A DNA stretch of 64,000 nt from Biomphalaria glabrata (Eukaryota; Mollusca; Gastropoda; Planorbidae). Below the pieces are notes generated by a model. That model had not been told where the DNA came from and did not search any database. It saw nothing but the letters and a program-made list of their open reading frames with translations. Below, piece by piece: positions 10,780 through 22,715 of this stretch. The stretch is from NCBI RefSeq assembly GCF_947242115.1, contig NC_074711.1, positions 61,974,056 through 62,038,055 on the forward strand, given 5' to 3'. The position numbers were made by a program, and so were the translations under genes. Positions within the stretch are counted from its first letter, which is position 1. Each line of letters starts with the position of its first letter.

Positions 10780-10815
10780 TGATGTCCAGAGGGCGTGGCA
10801 CGCGCTGGCCTGGCC
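10780..10815 (-). promoter_or_regulatory. Conserved upstream promoter block, copy B
   Basis: Plus-strand gggcgtggcacgcgctggcc lies about 65 bp beyond the TATA box and is identical over 20 bases to the block at about 2535-2554. It contains the palindrome GCGTG-G-CACGC. Half-sites of this type are used by bHLH-PAS factors (RCGTG), but that reading is an inference. Confidence 0.5.
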
Positions 10816-11317
10816 TGTATCGTCACGCTTCGGGCGTACTGTGTACATTTTCAACTAACATTTCTTTCTCCAGTTTATCGCCAAGTGTTGAGAAAATGTC
10901 TTTTTGGTTGTAAGTTAATGGCATCCGTCACTACAAGATGAATGTGTTTCACTCTGTAACAAAGTTTTTTTATTTCTTTATTTATTTAAAACCTGGTCTG
11001 CGCAGATGTTGTATGATTTGACTTGGTAAAAGTGCGATTTTTGCATCGACAAGAACCTCCACTAACGAATTACTTGAGTAATTACAAACTTGTAAATATA
11101 AACTTATGTTATTATTTCAAATAAAAGCTTTGCTGTTTTTATTCTATGTCTTCCATGTGATATTTATTAGTTGAAATTTGAGATGATTTCTTTTTTAGTT
11201 TTAGTTCTATCTTCTGGTGCTGTATGTTTTAAGGTCATGAAAAATTGTATGAATATGTTTTTTTTTTTTAATCCTACAGTATGGACTCTGGCTATTGTTA
11301 ATCATCATAGGTCTTTA

Positions 11318-11412
11318 GTGCTTGCCTGGTCGTGTGTGGTATGTGCTCTGGACTGTGTCTCGATGGTCCCTGATACGAATCCTGCACGCTTCCCTCCCCC
11401 CCCCCAACCTTC
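11318..11412 (+). mobile_element. tRNA-like SINE, family 2
   Basis: tgctctggactgtgtctcga, tggtccctgatacgaatcct and gcacgcttccctccccc parallel the copy at 5640-5740. Confidence 0.55.
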
Positions 11413-12388
11413 CAGCAGGAGGTCCTTGTTATGGTGTAATAAACTTCAATTCTGAAGTAATATTTCCGAAACTTGTAAAATAAAAACAAGTGTAAAGCTT
11501 TATGGTTATTTTGGTTTTATATAAAGATCTTATTTCCCAGATGTAGGAGTGAAAACAAAAATGGAATGCATAATTCTTGAAATTAAGACATTGTCTTACA
11601 ACATAGATAAGTACTCTCTAACAATTAAGACAATTACTTTTTAACAACATAAACAAGTACTAAATCTAAATTTAGAAATATGGCTATATATCCACAGTAG
11701 AATGCATTAAAATAATTTGTTATACCAACACGACTTCATTAATATTGCAAAGCAGAGGATCAAACATGGACGAAGTCTCAGAATGAAGTTGCTCTATTTG
11801 AAGGTCAATGGTTTAGCAATGAACACATTTGTTAAACAGTTATTTTTAGATTAACTTTCCAGTTAAATGGAAGAAGTTTTTGAAAATAAATCAAGCTAGA
11901 TATGTTGGCTTTAATGTATTATTAGGAAAAATCTGGGAACTCGCCATTGGTAGTTATCTTTAGAAACACAGATTGCTTTAAAAAAAGATTAAATTTGCAA
12001 ATTGCTACGGTCTAAAAGACATCCCGATTAAGAAAATGTCAAGTACATATTATGTGTACGTATATAGTAGATACATTTTTTTTTATTTGACAAGAACAAT
12101 CACATTTTTGGCAACAGAAACAGACCTCAATTTTAGGCTAATGCCCAGGCTTTAATCTCAAGTCTATATGATGATCCAGAGTCCCTTGGCGACTGAAGAG
12201 AATGTAAATCTGCTCTCACAATAGTTTCTATGTAGCACAACTATGTTATCCAGTGATGTCAAACGTCAAGAACGTCAAGTATAAAAGTTCCGAATGAGGT
12301 TTCTACACATGATTGGTAACAGCTTTTTATATCGGAAACCCGCAGTCGTATGATATGCTTTAATATTTCTTTATATTTTTATAAGCTG

Positions 12389-12403
12389 AAAGAGAGAGAG
12401 AGG

Positions 12404-12445
<42 letters not shown>

Positions 12446-12453
12446 AAGAGAAA
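12389..12453. repeat. AG microsatellite
   Basis: (AG)n with a few interruptions (gaaag). Confidence 0.9.
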
Positions 12454-12948
12454 GATATCATATCGATATCCATTTTCTTCTTTTTTTTCATATTCAGGAC
12501 AGTAATTATTTAAAACATTTTCTTTTTTACCATAATTAAAATATACATTTTGATGTATTAGAAATATCAATTTACCGCATTTAACGTATACTTATAGCTG
12601 TTACATAAAAAACAACTAGCTTATACCCTTGCTTTGATACATTGAAATAGTTGATACCCGCGAATAAAAATGCAGAATTGATGTATTCCAATAATTTCGT
12701 ATATACAATTATCTTGTAGCAACATCAATTCATGGAATATAAAGGACCACACTAGTACCAATTTGCATTGGTAAAACTAGTGTCACGCCAGGGAAGGGCT
12801 GTTGGTGGTTGTGCTGGTCTCTTAAGGCCATTTTTAACAATTTTCCTAAATTCCAATCGTATGGCCACTGGACAGTTGTGGCTGAAATGTCAACTGGTTT
12901 TCGTTTTTACTACTTTATTAAAACATCTATACAAAAAAAAAGCTTTTT

Positions 12949-13087
12949 TTTGTTTTTGAAAGAATTGATATTGGCCCAATAGCTGTGACCTCATCTAGTT
13001 TGCTATATCTACTTAATTGTTTTTGAAAGAATTGATATTGGCCCAATAGCTGTGACCTTATCTAGTTTGCTATATCTACTTAATTGT
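12949..13087. repeat. 67-bp direct duplication
   Basis: Two nearly identical copies running from tttttgaaagaattgatatt to ctatatctacttaattg, adjacent to each other. They are not part of any recognised element. Confidence 0.9.
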
Positions 13088-13375
13088 TTCTAGAGTGCCA
13101 TACAAAAAGAAACTGTTAAATCTTGGATATTCAGTCTGGTGTGTGCATTTTCCTAATAAGTTATATTTGTCTGTCACGTCTTTCGCAACGCACTCACAAC
13201 TGTATGTATTGGTTCTTACAACTGGAATTAATTCTTATGTCTTCTGGGATGTTTCCCTCGGTTACCTTGTGTTAAATGGCCAGTCATATTATTTTGAGCA
13301 ATATTTTATTCTGAAATAAAGGATTCAAGTTTATTCATTTGTATTTTATTGAGTTTATGACTTTTCGATTGTAGA

Positions 13376-13700
13376 CTTTATTTTGAGTTTTTTTCTTGTG
13401 GTTTTAAGTTTTTGATTTTGAGATATTAATTTATGGTTTTGAGTTTTTTACTTGTGGTTTTGAGTTTTTGACTTGTGGTTTTGAGTTTTTAAATTTTGGT
13501 TTAGAGTTTTTGACTTTTGGTTTTGAGTTTTTTTACTTTTGGTTTTGAGTTTTTGACTTTTGGTTTTGAGTTTTTTTACTTTTGGTTTTGAGTTTTTGAC
13601 TTTTGGTTTTGAGTTTTTTTACTTTTGGTTTTGAGTTTTTGACTTTTGGTTTTGAGTTTTTCTACTTTTGGTTTTGAGTTTTTGACTTGTGGTTTTGACT
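13376..13700. repeat. T/G-rich tandem repeat of 21-23 bp
   Basis: Degenerate copies of ttttgagtttttgacttttg, alternating with a longer form containing tttttttac, so that an about 44-bp pair is repeated in the middle. Confidence 0.85.
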
Positions 13701-14978
13701 ATAAAGAAAGTGTAAGCTAATAGTAGAAATAGAAAAAAAAATTTAATCTACATTCAGGGCTATGAAATATTTCTTCACACGATATCTTGAGACTAATCTT
13801 TTAAAGTACAAAAAGGATTCAAAACAGACAGACAGACAGGGTCATCTGTTATTCTTATGCTATTAATAAAGTTAGTCTCATGCTATTGATAAAGTTGCTT
13901 CTCTAAGTTTGAGACTCTCTCAGTTAACTTACTACATTGGGCTAGTTAGTTAATGTTACCGCTACATTTTAAGAACACAGGTAGATTTCTATTTGACGGC
14001 TCCACGTCAGAGTAAAGGTGAATGACCCAAATACTTTTTTCTTTACCAATTACTAATTGCTTGTATATTTTTTTTTTTGTTTCAGAAAGGGATTTATTTA
14101 TTTTATTTTTTGTTTTGGTGCCGACAAAGAAACAGAGACGTTTAGCCTTGTTACTTGGCTTGACACAATAAATTGATGACTATTAATTCATTACGTTACA
14201 TATATAGGTCACTAATTATTAATGCTTTGAGTGTGCATCACTTAACAAATCTAATTTCTTTTGTCATTAATTAGGAATTCTTAAGATACTTTTGAGCAGT
14301 TTTTTTATAACTTAAAACCAGGATAACACGAGATTCGTGTCAAGTGGAAATCAGTAGATTATTAGACTATATTTCAGCCAAGTTTACCGTAGAGTTAAGA
14401 AGAATACTGTATATGAACTTTGGACAACATAATCAATTAGTATATTTATACCCAATATATATGTATACGAGTAAGCATGAACTCAAATGCAAACAAAAAG
14501 AAAGCAGAATAGAAAAAAAGATTATGATATTTGAGGATCGATCGTGTCAGAGTGGATTTAAAACAAGTAAAGATATTACTTTTGTGTTATTTTGTTTACA
14601 CTACTATTTGTTCTAACATCTTAAGGAAATTAAAACTGATTCTTCTTCTTCTAAACTAATTTTGTATTTTTTTCTTTATGTAACTCAGCAAGACCTAGAT
14701 CTATATCTTTTTCTACATTGTGGAAAAAAATATGTTGAAATAAAAGTGTCTAAGAAACATGGCTGTTGGTGACCGTCAAGACGATGGAGGACCTTGTTCT
14801 TTCTCTTAGAAGTTTAGATCTTATAATTAACACTTAATTTGGGGTTCTTTTGTATAGAAAAGTTCATTCATTTTCATGAAGATACTGCTTGTTGATCTTA
14901 GTGATAAAACATTAAGCACAAATCTCAATTACTGTGCACAAAAAGATGATCGTGGACCCCAATGATCGCTTTGAATAT

Positions 14979-15042
14979 CTGATGAAGTCATGGAACTGAT
15001 GAAGTCATGGAACTGATGAAGTCATAGAACTGATGAAGTCAA
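14979..15042. repeat. 17-bp tandem repeat, about 4 copies
   Basis: The unit is tgatgaagtcatggaac; it lies about 150 bp before the 39-bp array. Confidence 0.85.
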
Positions 15043-15190
15043 CTCACATCATGAAAGGTAAAGAGTGGGGTGGAAATAAAAGCGAGAAGAAGCAGAACGA
15101 TGAGAGTGGAGAGGGAGGTAAAAACAAACAAAAGGAGCTGAGATAGATAATTAGAGAGTATCTTCTAGGGAAACAAACGAAAAGGATTTC

Positions 15191-16315
15191 TACTGTGGTA
15201 GATCTATGTACCCAACTGCTGACTTCTGTCACTGTGGTAGATCTATGTACCCAACTGCTGACTTCTGGCACTGTGGTAGATCTATGTACCCAACTGCTGA
15301 CTTCTGTCACTGTGGTAGATCTATGTACCCAACTGCTGACTTCTGGCACTGTGGTAGATCTATGTACCCAACTGCTGACTTCTGTCACTGTGGTAGATCT
15401 ATGTACCCAGCTGCTGACTTCTGGCACTGTGGTAGATCTATGTACCCAACTGCTGACTTCTGTCACTGTGGTAGATCTATGTACCCAACTGCTGACTTCT
15501 GTCACTGTGGTAGATCTATGTACCCAACTGCTGACTTCTGTCACTGTGGTAGATCTATGTACCCAGCTGCTGACTTCTGTCACTGTGGTAGATCTATGTA
15601 CCCAGCTGCTGACTTCTGTCACTGTGGTAGATCTATGTACCCAACTGCTGACTTCTGTCACTGTGGTAGATCTATGTACCCAACTGCTGACTTCTGTCAC
15701 TGTGGTAGATCTATGTACCCAACTGCTGACTTCTGTCACTGTGGTAGATCTATGTACCCAACTTCTGTCACTGTGGTAGATCTATGTACCCAACTGCTGA
15801 CTTCTGGCACTGTGGTAGATCTATGTACCCAACTGCTGACTTCTGGCACTGTGGTAGATCTATGTACCCAACTGCTGACTTCTGTCACTGTGGTAGATCT
15901 ATGTACCCAACTTCTGTCACTGTGGAAGATCTATGTACCCAACTTCTGTCACTGTGGTAGATCTATGTACACAACTTCTGTCACTGTGGTAGATATGTAC
16001 ACAACTTCTGTCACTGTGGTAGATCTATGTACCCAACTTCTGTCACTGTGGTAGATCTATGTACACAACTTCTGTCACTGTGGTAGATCTATGTACCCAA
16101 CTTCTGTCAATATGGTAGATCTATGTACACAACTTCTGTCACTGTGGTAGATCTATGTACCCAACTTCTGTCACTGTGGTAGATCTATGTACCCAACTTC
16201 TGTCACTGTGGTAGATCTATGTACCCAACTTCTGTCAATATGGTAGATCTATGTACACAACTTCTGTCAATGTGGTAGATCTATGTACCCGACTTCTGTC
16301 AATGTGGTAGACACT
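15191..16315. repeat. 39-bp minisatellite grading into a 32-bp form
   Basis: The 39-bp unit is tgtggtagatctatgtaccc then aactgctgacttctgtcac. After about 15760 most units lack seven bases (tgctgac) and are 32 bp; the two lengths alternate around 15760-15900, and the 32-bp form continues to the end. A variant ctggcac/ctgtcac marks single units. It contains the CTAGATCT-like core tagatcta. Confidence 0.95.
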
Positions 16316-19095
16316 TTCTTCACAAAGATAGAAATTCTGGAAGAGGCAGTGCTACTTCCAATGAGACAGAATGCATAAATTAGCATATTGTTGTTTCTTT
16401 TTTTTTTATTTGTTTACCCAAACATTTGTAGTTTGTAGTCAAACTTCTAGTCAGGCCTAATCCATAGACTATATATATATATATGGCCTAATCTCTATTA
16501 TCATGACAACACGTATAAATGAGTTCTCAAACATTCTTTTTAATTTCACTGCTCATTTATTTAAAGTGAAAAACATTCGCCCAAGATTATTTACAATCCC
16601 AAATATATAAAAATTATTGTTTCAAACACGCTAAATTAACTTTCAGTTCGACAAAAAAAAATGGGGAAAAACTAGAAAAGAAAACAATAACTCGGTTTTT
16701 TTTTGGCGACGTTTTTTATTTAAATCAGGTCCAGGTAGCTAGACAAGTTTTCAATACGAAATAAATCGACTTGTATAATAAACTTTTGATGTAGCAGAAA
16801 CAAATAGTGTCCCTATACCCAGTTCTGTTCAATTGATGATTAACTTACGTAGCAGTTACCTCCCATACACGAGAAATCGTGTCACGTTTTCAAGGCTCCA
16901 GAGATTTCTAAATGAACAGGTGGAAGAGGGGTAGAACTAGAGATCAACCCGTTGCGTCACCTCTAGAGCTAGAGTATTCTATTCAGGTGCATTCCTTTCA
17001 TTGAAGTGTGTGCGTGTCATTATAGTAATATTATAAGACTGGTATGTGTCTATCTCTAATTATAGAGTTAATTATTGACAAGGTGCAACAGAGACTGCGA
17101 CTTGATGATCTAAAAGGTTTCTATGTTTTCAACGGGCGTCCAGCAGCACAACTTAGATACAGCTAAATGTTAAAAACTCCTGGCCAACATGGATATTCGA
17201 ACTCAAGCCCCTTGAAGAGGTTTAAGTCACTCAGCCATTAGCTTCGCCCCCTGTATCTGTTTAAGTCACTCAGCCATTCGCTTCGCCCCCTGTATCTGTT
17301 TAAGTCACTCAGCCATTCGCTTCGCCCCCTGTATCTATTTAAGTCACTCAGCCATTAGCTTCGCCCCCTGTATCTGGCACTCCGTCTAGTTTATTAATAA
17401 TAATTATATTATATTATCCTTGAAGAAATGTGTCTTATAGTTTGTGCATTACACATAATAAAACACCCTAACACCCTAACACCCTAACAACTGTATCAAA
17501 ACCTAGGCTCATACTAGTGTCACTCAAGACATTCATTGTGAACGTTTTAAATCACTCAGAAAGTTACATTGTATTTAATAATTTCATTGCCTTATCTTTA
17601 CATTTTTTTTAGCTTTCTTATGAATGTTTTTCTCAAATAGTAGTTCCGAATGGGGTTTGTTTGTTGCCAATGTAGGAGTCACTGCATGTAGGATTTTATG
17701 AAGTTAATTTTTAGTTTTTGGTTGCTTCGCTCCGTGTATCTGGCGCTTCTTCAATTCTGAACTTGTACCCACACCTAGCTACTGTTTTTCTCACACCCTT
17801 CCCACTAATAACACCCCTCGACCCCACCCCCCCTCCCCTTCCAGAGAGATCAGATAGTGTAAGAAGACAACTTATTTTCTTTTCCCACACTATTCGCTAC
17901 TTCACGACACGACGATTGTAGAGGGACATTCCTTAATGATCTGTTTAAATACTAGTAAGAATGTCTCGTACCGACAATCTTTGGACGGATCTATTAATCA
18001 AGTTCATAAATTAGTTGAGTTTTTTTTGTCAAATCAATTGGCTTGGTTCCAAGACCCCCTCAGCTCAAGATCGATGACGTGATTGATTGCAGTGGGCGAT
18101 TATACAGATCTGGTGTGGGTCAAGTTCAACGCCCCCCCCCCCCACGTTACCAAAAGTATTGATTCAAGTCACTGTTAATTACAAGCTGAACAAGTTCGAT
18201 GGAAGAAAGAAACAATTAAATGGTATTTTTAGCTCACACACACACACACAGACAAGATATTTTAACACGCTTTTGACATAAACATTTTGGACCTAACATT
18301 CTTTTAACTCAAATCTTTTGTCTTCTATAATTCTTTCTTAACTATTTATAGAATTGGTGTGAACACAGCCACCTGAAGTATCCAAGTTATCTAATGTTTA
18401 CACACTAGTTTTAATTAATTTCAGCATTCTAATACATATCTAATGACAGCCCTGAAAAATAGATATTAGCTTAATTTTCAGTTGACTTAAGACTCGAGTT
18501 TCATTCTTTCAGACCCAGGGTCTTATTTTTATGTCTCGCTTCTCTGTAATTGTTTCCCAAATGAAATAAATTCCAAGGCAATATAAGCTTACTTTAGAAT
18601 TGGAGATTAGTGTTACCATCTTATCTCTCTTCAGACTGAATCTGTTGTCAATCAAGGACATGCAAATAGTGAAGGATATAAATAGCTGACCCAGTTCCTT
18701 GAACAGATCGTCATTTTTTTTTTCACACAGAAACTTTTCCAGACAATAAGTTACTTGAGAAATTATCTATCAGAAATAATACACTGAGTCAGGGGGAGTG
18801 TAGGAGAGACGGCTATTGTTCCTTCTGCGTCCATTCACATTCTGGAAACGCCAATGTGAACCAGCAGTTAGATATAAGTTATATTTTTCAATCCTTTTTT
18901 TTTTAAATAGTTACTTTTCATATAAAAAATCAATTCATAAAATTTAATTTTGTTGCATTACAGTTAGATACAATAAAAAGTGAATATTCTGATATAAAAA
19001 GCACTTTATTAACAATTTTTACAATTATAATGGTAAACAATACAATGTACATCACTTTATCTGAAAAATATACTTTTAAACAATAGGAAGTTACG
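16316..19095. other. Gene-poor spacer
   Basis: Apart from the SINE-derived array at 17150-17377, nothing is assigned. A TATA-like ggatataaatagctgacc occurs on the plus strand near 18673 but has no following exon I can support. Short aacaccct repeats at 17463-17488 are only loosely telomere-like. Confidence 0.5.
17150..17377 (-). repeat. SINE head with a 39-bp tandem array derived from it
   Basis: About four 39-bp units (gtttaagtcactcagccatt, then cgcttcgccccctgtatct) occupy 17220-17377. The adjoining sequence reads, on the minus strand, as a tRNA-like head (atggctgagtgacttaaacc, gagttcgaatatcc). The repeated unit includes the A-box part of that head, so the array looks like local tandem growth of a SINE 5' end. 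Confidence 0.6.
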
Positions 19096-19097
19096 AG

Positions 19098-19149
<52 letters not shown>
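19096..19149. repeat. AG microsatellite
   Basis: Nearly pure (AG)n, about 27 units. Confidence 0.9.
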
Positions 19150-19151
<2 letters not shown>

Positions 19152-19159
19152 GTAAAGTC

Positions 19160-19210
19160 GGATAAGCAGTGCGCGGGGCCCTGAGTGAATGTCATTTCAG
19201 GGCCACAAAA
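19160..19210 (-). mobile_element. Fragment of the 20.5 kb hAT MITE family
   Basis: aagcagtgcgcggggccctg matches the right end of the 20503-20807 MITE in reverse complement. It is a short remnant lying between an AG microsatellite and a poly-C run. Confidence 0.45.
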
Positions 19211-19344
19211 ATGTGTAGGATGGTTACAAAGGATTTTCGTCATGGCTGCCTCCCCCCCCCCCCCTTTTTAGAAGTACTTTGTCTGTGACGTTGAAGGTCA
19301 CAAAAGTCTCCAACATATACTCACACATACACACGTGTAAAACC

Positions 19345-20052
19345 TTTCTAGCAGACTTCTTTCTAACAGACTTCTTTCTAACAGACTTCTTTCTAACAGA
19401 CTTCTATCTATCAGACTTCTTTCTAACAGACTTCTTTCTAACAGACTTCTATCTATCAGACTTCTTTCAAACAGACTTCTTTCTAGCAGACTTCTTTCTA
19501 GCAGACTTCTATCTATCAGACTTCTTTCAAACAGACTTCTTTCTAACAGACTTCTTTCTAGCAGACTTCTTTCTAGCAGACTTCTGTCTATCAGACTTCT
19601 TTCAAACAGACTTCTTTCTAACAGACTTCTTTCTAGCAGACTTCTATCTATCAGACTTCTTTCAAACAGACTTCTTTCTAACAGACTTCTTTCTAGCAGA
19701 CTTCTTTCTAGCAGACTTCTTTCTAGCAGACTTCTTTCTAGCAGACTTCTTTCTAGCAGACTTCTTTCAAACAGACTTCTTTCTAACAGACTTCTTTCTA
19801 ACAGACTTCTTTCTAGCAGACTTCTGTCTATCAGACTTCTTTCAAACAGACTTCTTTCTAACAGACTTCTTTCTAGCAGACTTCTTTCTAGCAGACTTCT
19901 TTCTAGCAGACTTCTTTCAAACAGACTTCTTTCTAGCAGACTTCTTTCTAACAGACTTCTTTCTAGCAGACTTCTTTCTAACAGACTTCTGTCTATCAGA
20001 CTTCTTTCTAACAGACTTCTTTCTAACAGACTTCTTTCTAGCAGACTTCTGT
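19345..20052. repeat. 15-bp minisatellite, about 47 copies
   Basis: The unit is acttctttctaacag, with variants ctagcag, ctatcag and caaacag that recur in short runs. The 15-bp period keeps one frame open (Asp-Phe-Phe-Leu-Thr/Ala), giving a 269-codon spurious frame from 19279. Confidence 0.95.
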
Positions 20053-20502
20053 AGTAGAGCTGAAAATGACGAGTTCAAACAAAGGTAACCCTATTCATGA
20101 TTGCCAACTAACTGTAATCCTAACAGACGCTTTCAATCGTTACTCGGGTAAACAAACAGATTAACGACCTCCCTGTCAGTAGCCAGCCTACGTCATTTCC
20201 AGCAAGTTGACCTTTGACACAACTCTAAACCAATGAATGTCTCCCACTAACACGTCAACACAATTTCAAATTGCTTTTTTTTTCAAGCACTTGTCTTTGT
20301 TTCTTTCTTACATTTCACTTTAGAAACACGTGACCTGCTTGTTTTCATGTTGAAACATTGACATTGAACTTTGTGCTCTCTGACCATTTCTTTAAAAAGA
20401 AGAAACCCGAAAGTTATTAAAGAAATATTAATGACAAAGTCCGTGTGAGTGTTTTTGCTAGCAGCAAGAAGAACCCCGAGCAACAATATTTGGAAACAGC
20501 GG

Positions 20503-20807
20503 CAGTAGCGGCCTTAGGGGGTGTCAAGTGGGGCAACCGCGCCAGGCCCCGCGCCAGAGAGGGACTCCGCGATCTGAGATTCCATTGTCATCGTCAGCTT
20601 CGAAAACCAGATTAGTTCTCATAAACTAGGATACTTGATACGATATGATTTGATATGATACCAATTACTATGAAAGTATAGACGAATCAACATTTTCGCA
20701 GACAGCGTTAGAGGCGCACTAGCCCGTTAGCGTGTTGTGGTACGATATATATAGGGCCCCGCATATGACCTCGCTCAGGGCCCCGCGCACTGCTAAGGCC
20801 GCCCCTG
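20503..20807. mobile_element. hAT-type MITE with perfect 8-bp target duplication
   Basis: The terminal inverted repeats cagtagcggccttagg and caggggcggccttagc (reverse complement of the right end) enclose 305 bp. Perfect 8-bp duplications aacagcgg lie at 20495-20502 and 20808-20815. GC-rich ends (ggccccgcg) flank an AT-rich middle, and there is no coding frame. A piece of the same family (gcagtgcgcggggccctga) occurs near 19168-19186. Confidence 0.85.
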
Positions 20808-20815
20808 AACAGCGG

Positions 20816-22715
20816 TTTGTCTTAATTGAGGAAGAAGGGGGGGGGGGGGACAGTTGTCTTTAGAAGGGCTTCCACTTCTCAGGGTATATGACCAGGCTTT
20901 TTTTTTTGGTCTATGATAAGAAAAAAATCTTCGAAATATTTGATTTAAATGATTATTATGTTCATGATTATTATGTTCATGATTATTATGTTCTCTTTAC
21001 CAGCATAAAAATTATTTTAATTAGCTTTTTTTTTATTTTTAGCAGCTATGGACGATGATTGACAGTCTAACATATCGTTTAACCAGCTGAAAACAGATAT
21101 ATAATTATAGCCTAGATTGTATACTTTAGTTAGACAATGAGTTGTTACATAAATATATCCTAAGATTTGAACAGATGAATCTTAACGTGACTAGCCGAGG
21201 AGATTTAGATGAAGTCATTATCATTTGGGTGGGTATGTTGTAACTTTGGGATCAGATCCACAAACTGATTGTAAAGACATAGTTTGTATATTAGCTACAA
21301 GAGAAAGTAGGAGTCATGATTGCATACAAATTATATACATAAAGAAAGTGGGAAGAGATGGAAGCCGTAGGTGACATCATTTTTGGCATTCCAAACAAAG
21401 TTGTGCAGATCTAAATGACATGTGCAACTGGCATTTAGAGAACAATTGACATAGTACGCCAGGTTCATAAGAACTGTCAGGGGAAAGATAGCGGAACTAC
21501 AAGAAAACAAATGACAATCTTAACGCTCAGAAATCGCTGACCAAAGCACTGATTGAGTGCTCATATTGTCATCGAAGTCACAACGAGAGAGCTCTCTAAT
21601 CACCTTGGGCATTCTTTAACTATGAAATGGGTAAAACAAAAATAAATATTTTTATAAGTCTTCAGTATGGTCACACATAGAACATGTAACATAAATGCTG
21701 AGGTGAATTTAGGAAAGGATTTAGATTGGACTGATTTATATAAAGATTGACACCTCAATGGACTACTGATTGAAGTGCAAAGCCTTGAACACTTAGCTTC
21801 TTGTTAATAGACAAATAGATTAGGCTGTGTGAAGTTACATCGTTTGATTGAATGGTAATACATGAATCTATGTAAATTTTTACATCTATGTTTTTTTAAA
21901 GATTGAAAATTGAAAAAGGCTAAATCTTTGGGTGGAACTTTATCACCTAATTGGCTTGTAGATCTATATTTTTATACTCTGAATAAATGAATAGTTTGGT
22001 TATCGAGTAATTCAATCGTTAATTTGTTTATATAAAGAGAAGACATGTCAATCAATATACGCTTAACAGTTAATGCCGAAAGAGTTTCCGTTGTCTTAAT
22101 TAGTCAACATAGCTGACTTCGTCAAAGTTTTTATTTTATTTATGATGAACTGATGTTAAAATTGTGGTTGTTATTTGAGCAGGTTGTTAGATGTCCAGCA
22201 TAATGACCCTTACTTTTCCAAACAGTGTCCATTTGCAACATGGGCAACTAAAGGATCCCCCAGTTAGATCCTGGTATCTTGGAGTAAGTATGTGTGCCAA
22301 ATCTTTGGTAATATTCGTTATTCTGAGCACAGCTAAAAAATGTTAAATCGAAAACTTTATTCCCTCCGCTTTTCTGCGACACTCACTGAGTGGGTAATAT
22401 GTATGTCTAATATGTAATTCCATCCCAATCCCCGAACACTCTGCTTCTCTTTTTTAGCCATGATACTGTACCTCGCAGGAAGAGGTAAGTGAATATCCAA
22501 GATATCGTAACATGCTCATGACACCAAAGTAAGTTTTTTTTTCAAATATAAAGACTTGATCTTAACACTGAAAAACATTTTCATAAGGGCAGGCTTAGCC
22601 ATAATACCAAAATTAATGTTTTTTGATAAAATTCTAATCAGACGTAACTGATCTTTCCATCATTTTGCATATGTCATTGAGAAGCAGAACTATTTCCATG
22701 TGAAGAACTATTTGT
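20816..22715. other. No gene seen
   Basis: AT-rich sequence with a triplicated gattattatgttcat at about 20952-20994. Nothing else recognised up to the 3' end of the 351-residue gene. Confidence 0.5.

Larger units (their letters stand above)
10830..15190. other. Gene-poor spacer
   Basis: Contains the family 2 SINE and several tandem repeats listed separately. The remaining sequence is AT-rich with short random frames only. No splice-linked coding sequence was found. Confidence 0.55.

Noticed and set aside
15044-16054. Long frames with HCGRSMYPTADF-type repeats, suggestive of a Cys-rich repeat protein
   Set aside because: By-product of the 39-bp period. The frame is lost where units become 32 bp, and the opposite strand is equally open.
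17463-17488. Interstitial telomere repeat
   Set aside because: The unit is acaccctaa (9 bp), not the hexamer ccctaa, and there are only about three copies.
18673-18690. TATA-driven gene on the plus strand near 18.7 kb
   Set aside because: A good TATA-like word, but no exon or signal-peptide frame follows before the AG microsatellite.
19279-20088. 269-codon frame with DFFLT/DFFLA repeats
   Set aside because: By-product of the 15-bp minisatellite. No flanking exon or signal.
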